A stretch of 29,137 nt of DNA from VGWB01 sp964480945 (lineage in GTDB: Bacteria; Bacteroidota; Ignavibacteria; UBA10030): the NCBI GenBank assembly GCA_964480945.1, contig CAYZRX010000046.1, positions 1 through 29,137 on the forward strand, given 5' to 3'. Each line of letters opens with the position of its first letter. Position 1 is the stretch's first letter. Under the pieces are notes generated by a model. The model made no database searches. It saw only the letters and a list, made by a program, of their open reading frames with translations, and was not told the DNA's origin. Below are positions 24,428-29,137 of the stretch, piece after piece. Made by a program: the position numbers and the translations under genes.

Positions 24428-24454
24428 CGGGCGAGAGTAATCTCGCTCGTTTTT
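24428..24454 (+). terminator. Rho-independent terminator after nagB
   Basis: CGGGCGAGA and TCTCGCTCG form a 9-bp stem (one G-U pair) closed by a GTAA tetraloop of the GNRA type, followed directly by TTTTTGTTT. It lies 30 bp after the nagB stop and ends the plus-strand unit before the convergent mannosidase gene. Confidence 0.9.
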
Positions 24455-24509
24455 GTTTCTGGACGGTTTTGAATCAACACTCGGAGGGAAGCGCACGAGC
24501 ACGGTGAGG

Positions 24510-24536
24510 GACGGAGCGGCGACGAAGGGCTCCGTC
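24510..24536 (-). other. Perfect hairpin downstream of GH38 gene
   Basis: GACGGAGC (24510-24517) and GCTCCGTC (24529-24536) form an 8-bp stem with an 11-base loop, 20 bp past the GH38 stop. No T-run follows on the minus strand, so it may be a U-tail-less terminator or an mRNA-stabilising end structure. Confidence 0.4.
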
Positions 24537-24555
24537 TCGCATCCATCGGGAGGGA

Positions 24556-27500
24556 TTATCTCCTCATCCTGAATTTGACCTTGAGAGTCTTGATCTCGAA
24601 GGGGGAGAATTTCAAGGCGAGTTTCGAGCGCGTGAGTTTCAGCGTACTCAGCTCATTCTCCAGAAGATCGCATTCAGCCGCGTGTTCGACCTTCGGCCCA
24701 AACTCGATGGAGGCCTTCGTCGTTTGGCCGTGCGCTTCGTGAAGACGCAGCACCACAGCATCGGTCTCCTCTGCTTTCTTGATGCTGTCAACCACGATGC
24801 CAGCGTTCGAGATTTGGATCAGCGGGGGGTAGCTCTCCGGTGCACCCGGCTGCACGAGGAGAGGGAGGTTGAACTCTCGCGCCCTGTGGATGCTCTCTCC
24901 GGTTCTCCAGTCGCCGGCATGAGGGTAGAGCGCATAGCCGATCACGTGCTCCCCTTGGTCCGTCACCTTGCTGTCGCTCAGTTTCACCGGATCGATGGCG
25001 TGAGGGTAGTGGGGCGAACGCAGAAGGGTCAACCGTAAGGTGCTTTCGCTTCCATCGTAACCGTACTTGCAGTCATTCAGAAGGCTCACCCCGAATTTCT
25101 GATCGGAAAGGTCGGCCCATTGTTGGGCGGGGACCTCGTATTTTGCCTTCTGGTGGGCGTCCGTTGGTTTCGTCGAGCGCCGGATTGCCCCAAACTGGAT
25201 CTCGTACGTCGCCGCGTTCGCTCGTAGAGCGAGAGGGAAGGCGGCTTTGAGGAGCGTTTGCGTCTCCTTCCAGCGGATCCGGGTGTGAAAGTCGATCCGT
25301 CGGGACTTGTGATAGAATGAAATCTCCTGCGTCACGATCGAGCCATTGTCTGATCGATGCTCCACCCGTAACGTACCGCGCAGCGGCCCGGCTTCAACCA
25401 CCTTGAGCCCTCTGACCTTCAACAGATCGATTTGCCTGCCGGCGTATTCCGGATCGATGTCCCATGCATCCCACTGCTTCGGTGTATCCTTGAAGGCTTG
25501 GAGCTGGTTCGCTCGTCCGTTCTTTCCGACGAGCTCGCGCCGCAGCGCCTTGTCATGAATCGAGGAAAGTTGGCCTTTGGAATCCAGCCTTGCCCTGAAC
25601 AGGGGTGTGTCCACGATGCGGTTGGTGATTTTCCATTCGGCTGCCGCAGTCGGAGCCGAAGAGCCGGGGCCTACCTCCAAGCCGAGGAAGGAAAACGGCG
25701 GGACGTCCTCCACGTAGCAGAGAAGGCGGGTGATTCCGTTTCTACGGTGAATCACTTGATGCTCGACGGGTTTTCCCCGGCTGTCGGTCACCGCGAGACT
25801 CTTCTCGCGCGATTTTACCACCAGGACGACATAATCGTTCCTTCTCCAATTCAGCGGATTGAAGACCGAGAACTCGAAATTTCGCGTCCGTTTCCTCTCC
25901 GTCTTCACGAGCCCTGCAAGCGCCTGATGTTGCAGGCGGCTGCACGTTGCTCGAATCGCATCGAAGTCTTTTCGCGTGTCTTCATACGCGTCGGGGATCG
26001 CCGTGCCCGGCAGGATGTCATGAAACTGGTTCGCAAGAAGCTTCTTCCAGGCGTTTTCAATCTCGCTCTGGTTGTAGCGGCGTGAAAGGGGCGCCTTGCC
26101 GTAAATCATCCCGAGGACTGAGAGGAGCTCGGTGATGTACAGCGCTGTCTCCGCCTGCCGGTTCTCGCGCTTCACCCATCCGTGCGTGGTGTACGTTCCA
26201 CGATGTTTCTCAAGGTACAGCTCGTCATTCCAGGTCTCGAGCTGGTCGGGCTGCTCTTCGACGGTTTTGAAGAAATTCTGGACAGTGGAGAGCGTCGATG
26301 GGGGCAGCCCTACGATCGTCCTGAGAACCCCTGCAGTCTCCAGATGTTCCCTCGTCGGTCCTCCTCCGCCATCACCGTATCCGAAGGTTTGGATCGTGTG
26401 CGGTACCTTCTCTTTTTCGAATAATGCGTCCCAACTCTTCTTGATGTCTTTTGGAGTCACGGAACCTTCGAGGCCCACGGGCGGCTGGTGTGCCAATACC
26501 TTCGAGCCGTCGATCCCCTGCCACCAGAAGGTATTGTGCTGGAACTTCGTGGTGTCGTTCCAGGTAAGCTTCGTCGTGAAGAAGTATTTGATCCCCGATC
26601 GCTTCATGATCTGCGGGAGGCTCCAACTGTACCCGAAGGTGTCGGGGAGCCACAACGTGTCGGACTCCATGCCGAACTCGTTCCTGAAAAACCGCTTGCC
26701 ATAGAAGATCTGCCTCACAAGAGATTCGCCGTTCGGGATATTGCAGTCCGGCTCGACCCACATCGAACCGATCGGATGCCATCGCCCTTCGCCTACGCGC
26801 TGCCTGATCTCTTTGTAGATCTCCGGGTAGTTCTCCTTGACAAATTCATAAAGCAGGGCCTGGGATTGCGTAAAGGAGAGCTCGGCAAATTCCTCCATCA
26901 GCCGGAGGACGGTCGAGAAGGTCCTCGCGCACTTACGCTTGGTCTCGCTCAACCTCCACAGCCATACCGCGTCGATATGCGATTGCGCGATGAGATGCAC
27001 AAGTCCCTGAATGTCGGTCTTGTATTCGCTCTCGACGGTTCTGAGAAGGAAGTTGTACGCTCGCCCGATGGCGTTGGGATACTCCTCACCCTCCGGCTTG
27101 AAATACTTCAGGAAGATGAGCGTTTGACGGATGAGCTCGTGGATCTCTTTGGATTCCGGGCTTGTCTGGCCGACGATCTTCTCCAGCTCGCGCAGAGCGA
27201 CCAGGCCGTGATAGAGGGCCCGAGCGGTCGGATTGAGCACGGCGAGGTGAGCTGAATTGAAAGTGCTGAGATCTTTTTTGCGGCCGCTGTACGCTTCCAG
27301 GGCCAGCAGGTAGGTCTGGTTCGCTCTGGCTCGGGTCGTGAGCAGGACCTCTTGGTGATGCTGATCGATCCCTTGATATGGTTTTCCGTTCACGTAAAGA
27401 AGGGACTCAGGCAGGTCCAGGAGCAGTGCCACCTGCTTTCCCGCGAACTCGTGCGGGATGGTGACGCGCCTGCGAAACCAGCCGGTCTTGTCGAACCCTC

Positions 27501-27669
27501 CCCACGGCGCCGGAATCGTGTAATTCCACCAGGCAGCGTCATTGAGCCTGGGAGAGGCAGCGTTGGGAAAGAGCCCATCCTTTAACTTCCAGTCCGGTAA
27601 GGGGATAGAGGCTGGAAAGATGTGGTTCTTGATTTGAGGCAGGATCTGATTCAGGAGATCGATAGCCAT
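24556..27669 (-). CDS. GH38 alpha-mannosidase
   Basis: Alpha-mannosidase of 1037 aa with no signal peptide, so probably cytoplasmic and acting on imported mannosides. About residues 1-200 hold a jelly-roll-like segment (WFRRRVTIPHEFAGKQVALL, LLYVNGKPYQG). The GH38 catalytic domain begins at HLIAQSHIDAVWLWRLSETK, with zinc ligands in HIDAVW. The nucleophile is Asp343 in WLPDTFGYSWSLPQIM. The helical bundle includes NQFHDILPGTAI, also a zinc-ligand segment. The C-terminal beta domains run to the end with FEIKTLKVKF. The gene is convergent with nagB and divergent from the propeller gene, with a good promoter 60 bp upstream. The ribosome-binding site is weak. With nagB it suggests use of mannose- and GlcNAc-containing glycans. 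Confidence 0.93.
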   Translation of the reverse strand: MAIDLLNQILPQIKNHIFPASIPLPDWKLKDGLFPNAASPRLNDAAWWNYTIPAPWGGFDKTGWFRRRVTIPHEFAGKQVALLLDLPESLLYVNGKPYQGIDQHHQEVLLTTRARANQTYLLALEAYSGRKKDLSTFNSAHLAVLNPTARALYHGLVALRELEKIVGQTSPESKEIHELIRQTLIFLKYFKPEGEEYPNAIGRAYNFLLRTVESEYKTDIQGLVHLIAQSHIDAVWLWRLSETKRKCARTFSTVLRLMEEFAELSFTQSQALLYEFVKENYPEIYKEIRQRVGEGRWHPIGSMWVEPDCNIPNGESLVRQIFYGKRFFRNEFGMESDTLWLPDTFGYSWSLPQIMKRSGIKYFFTTKLTWNDTTKFQHNTFWWQGIDGSKVLAHQPPVGLEGSVTPKDIKKSWDALFEKEKVPHTIQTFGYGDGGGGPTREHLETAGVLRTIVGLPPSTLSTVQNFFKTVEEQPDQLETWNDELYLEKHRGTYTTHGWVKRENRQAETALYITELLSVLGMIYGKAPLSRRYNQSEIENAWKKLLANQFHDILPGTAIPDAYEDTRKDFDAIRATCSRLQHQALAGLVKTERKRTRNFEFSVFNPLNWRRNDYVVLVVKSREKSLAVTDSRGKPVEHQVIHRRNGITRLLCYVEDVPPFSFLGLEVGPGSSAPTAAAEWKITNRIVDTPLFRARLDSKGQLSSIHDKALRRELVGKNGRANQLQAFKDTPKQWDAWDIDPEYAGRQIDLLKVRGLKVVEAGPLRGTLRVEHRSDNGSIVTQEISFYHKSRRIDFHTRIRWKETQTLLKAAFPLALRANAATYEIQFGAIRRSTKPTDAHQKAKYEVPAQQWADLSDQKFGVSLLNDCKYGYDGSESTLRLTLLRSPHYPHAIDPVKLSDSKVTDQGEHVIGYALYPHAGDWRTGESIHRAREFNLPLLVQPGAPESYPPLIQISNAGIVVDSIKKAEETDAVVLRLHEAHGQTTKASIEFGPKVEHAAECDLLENELSTLKLTRSKLALKFSPFEIKTLKVKFRMRR

Positions 27670-27728
27670 CCCGGGATCGCTTCTTCGCTAGGGTTCAAGA
27701 AACGGCAGTTTCGTGAGAAAGCAGGTGG

Positions 27729-27757
27729 AAAATAGGGATTGTTGAGCGACATGTCAA
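27729..27757 (-). promoter_or_regulatory. Promoter of GH38 gene
   Basis: On the minus strand, a perfect TTGACA (27757-27752) is followed by a 17-bp spacer and TATTTT (27734-27729). This is a near-consensus sigma-70-like promoter about 60 bp before the ATG at 27669. Confidence 0.65.
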
Positions 27758-27768
27758 GTGAGTTTCTG

Positions 27769-27780
27769 GCAATGGATTGC
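27769..27780. promoter_or_regulatory. Small palindrome between divergent promoters
   Basis: GCAAT-GG-ATTGC has perfect 5-bp inverted arms. It sits 12 bp upstream of the minus-strand -35 and 23 bp upstream of the plus-strand -35, a position suited to a shared operator. It is short, so chance occurrence is possible. Confidence 0.3.
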
Positions 27781-27802
27781 AGGCCGCAGTGTGATGCGTT
27801 TC

Positions 27803-27831
27803 TTGACATTTTGTGGGGATTGGAGTAATTT
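27803..27831 (+). promoter_or_regulatory. Promoter of propeller-protein gene
   Basis: A perfect TTGACA, a 17-bp spacer and TAATTT, continuing as TAATTTG (one base short of the Bacteroidota TAnnTTTG). It would start transcription near 27838, giving a leader of about 210 bases before the ATG at 28048. Confidence 0.6.
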
Positions 27832-28047
27832 GGCGAGGGGAGAACCTAGCCAAACCGTACCGATATCGTAGTTCAACTCGTTGCTTGAGATCACGCGCAG
27901 CTTCGTGGCTCACTTGTATTTCAAACAAAGGGGCATAGAAGCTGTCGATGAGATTGTCCCGAACCGTCGCTTTCCGTCAAATCTCCCAGGACGGGGGTCC
28001 CTCTCGCAATCGGATCGCTATCCCGAAGTTAAGAACGTGAGTGCTCG

Positions 28048-29137
28048 ATGAAACGATTAGCTCTGGCTTTCCTTTTTTTTGCCTGCAGCCTCAATGCACA
28101 GGTGCAGGGCCGGTGGACGCCTCTGGCGAATCCCACATGGTTTGACACCTTCACGATCGATCCCGTTGACACGAACAGACTCTATGCAAGCTATTCGGAT
28201 GGAGTGTACAAGAGCACAAACGGAGGGGTTTCCTGGACGGCGATTAGCTTCCTAAATTCTGACGAAGCGGGCGCCATTATCGTTAATCCTCTCAACACGG
28301 ATACGCTGTACGCGGGTGTCTACGCGGTCGGGACCGGCGGTCAGGGAGTGTTTCGCAGCAGCAACAGGGGAAATTCGTGGACCAATGTCTATTCATCCTA
28401 CAGCGTCAAGGCCCTCGCTTGTGATCGGCAGCATCCGAACCTGGTTTATGCGGGCACGGTGACAAACTACTGGTGGGGCGCGGGTGTCGGAATGATCAAA
28501 ACCACCGACGCTGGTTCGACGTGGACGGAAATCAACAATGGATTGGGCAATCTTGAGATCAACGAGATCGCTGTTGGTCCGACGAATGGGAGTACTGTGT
28601 ACGTTGGGACGGAATCAGGCATCTATCGGTCCCTCAACGGCGGTGCATTGTGGGAACCGATTGTGACAGGCTTGCCCGGCGGCGTCATTGTGCGGAAGAT
28701 CGCGGTCGACCCGATAGATCCGAAGATTGTTTATCTCGGAACTCAGGGTGATGGTCTTTACAAGTCTAGTGACGCGGGGCAGAGCTGGGCTGTCTCTGGC
28801 ACGGGGATCACGGACGCCGTTATCACGAGCCTTGCCATCAATCCCGACTCTCCCTTTATCGTATATGCCGGCACGCAGGAGGGAGGTCTCTTCAAATCCA
28901 CCAACGGCGGCGCCCTGTGGTCGGCAATGGATGCAAACGGGATCGGCGCGTTGTGGATGGGAGAAGTCGGTACGATCGTTCTCAATCCCAGAAATCCGAG
29001 AATCATCCTTGCCATGTTTGCTGTCGGAACGACGGCTGCGCAGATTTACACAAGGCTCGATGAGGCTGCAGGCCTCCGAGAAACCGAACCGAACAACACG
29101 TCAGGCCAGGCGAATCAAATTAATCTCGGAGACGTCA
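28048..29137 (+). CDS. Secreted BNR/sortilin-like beta-propeller protein, 3' partial
   Basis: The frame is open to the window end (363 codons) and the gene is cut off. A signal peptide (MKRLALAFLFFACSLNA then Q) indicates secretion. Repeats of about 45-55 residues follow the pattern Asp/Asn-Pro, xxYAGT, GVYKSTNGGxSW: DGVYKSTNGGVSW, GVFRSSNRGNSW, MIKTTDAGSTW, GIYRSLNGGALW, GLYKSSDAGQSW and GLFKSTNGGALW. This is the photosystem-assembly/BNR/sortilin type of beta-propeller. The last visible residues, ETEPNNTSGQANQINLGDV, look like the start of a PPC (pre-peptidase C-terminal) domain. Such proteins are abundant and surface-exposed in Ignavibacteria and relatives, usually with a C-terminal sorting domain, which would lie beyond the window. 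The enzymatic role, if any, is unknown. Confidence 0.85.
   Translation, partial: MKRLALAFLFFACSLNAQVQGRWTPLANPTWFDTFTIDPVDTNRLYASYSDGVYKSTNGGVSWTAISFLNSDEAGAIIVNPLNTDTLYAGVYAVGTGGQGVFRSSNRGNSWTNVYSSYSVKALACDRQHPNLVYAGTVTNYWWGAGVGMIKTTDAGSTWTEINNGLGNLEINEIAVGPTNGSTVYVGTESGIYRSLNGGALWEPIVTGLPGGVIVRKIAVDPIDPKIVYLGTQGDGLYKSSDAGQSWAVSGTGITDAVITSLAINPDSPFIVYAGTQEGGLFKSTNGGALWSAMDANGIGALWMGEVGTIVLNPRNPRIILAMFAVGTTAAQIYTRLDEAAGLRETEPNNTSGQANQINLGDV

Larger units (their letters stand above)
27670..28047. other. Divergent intergenic region, 378 bp
   Basis: It contains back-to-back promoters for the GH38 gene and the propeller gene and a small palindrome between them, described separately. A minus-strand 77-codon frame (27695-27928) lies across these promoters and is not taken as a gene. 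The stretch 27835-28047 is a long 5' leader in which I see nothing specific. Confidence 0.55.

Noticed and set aside
27695..27928. Minus-strand 77-codon frame upstream of the mannosidase gene
   Set aside because: It covers both divergent promoters, has no clear ribosome-binding site, and has no recognisable motif.
1..29137. CRISPR arrays, tRNA or rRNA genes, insertion sequences and prophage genes
   Set aside because: No regularly spaced repeats, cloverleaf-like sequences, transposase motifs or phage genes were recognised on reading both strands.

Overview
The window (29.1 kb) is a dense carbohydrate- and glycoprotein-catabolism region with one gene running off the right end. The mid-50s % GC by eye, a TonB-dependent receptor, signal peptides ending in A-Q, a hexapeptide protein of the DUF4954 type and a propeller protein with YxSxDxGxxW-like repeats suggest an anaerobic member of the Bacteroidota/Chlorobi/Ignavibacteria (FCB) group. 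This is inferred from gene content, not from a marker gene. A run of exactly 100 Ns flanked by identical 55-bp ends shows the sequence comes from a scaffolded draft or metagenome assembly.

Layout. (1) 4-5138: L-arabinose catabolism, namely ribulokinase (araB), L-ribulose-5-phosphate 4-epimerase (araD, ATGA overlap), a fucose-isomerase-type sugar isomerase probably standing in for AraA, and a zinc medium-chain dehydrogenase. (2) 5197-7605: an exported GH127 beta-L-arabinofuranosidase with all zinc and catalytic residues. (3) 7747-11010: a glycyl-radical activase and a glycyl-radical enzyme whose active-site residues match trans-4-hydroxy-L-proline dehydratase (HypD) at a constant offset. (4) 11310-18149: TonB-dependent receptor, exported GH2 enzyme and exported GH27 enzyme. 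(5) 18453-21288: SDR oxidoreductase, GH88 unsaturated-glucuronyl-hydrolase-like enzyme and KDPG aldolase, a partial uronate route. (6) 21523-24397: DUF4954 protein and glucosamine-6-phosphate deaminase, closed by a good rho-independent terminator. (7) 24556-27669 on the minus strand: GH38 alpha-mannosidase, divergent across 378 bp from (8) a secreted beta-propeller protein cut off by the window end.

The most interesting reading is that regions 1-4 form a utilisation system for plant hydroxyproline-rich glycoproteins (extensins). Extensins carry beta-L-arabinofuranosides on hydroxyproline and alpha-galactose on serine. GH127 would release L-arabinose, GH27 could remove the alpha-galactose, the ara genes would use the arabinose, and HypD with its activase would ferment the exposed hydroxyproline. 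Both the sugar and the amino acid of the Hyp-arabinoside linkage would be consumed by adjacent genes. The individual gene families are well supported; the joint function is inference. No P5C reductase, SusD, transcription regulator or inner-membrane transporter was found here.

No tRNA, rRNA, CRISPR array, insertion sequence or phage gene was recognised.
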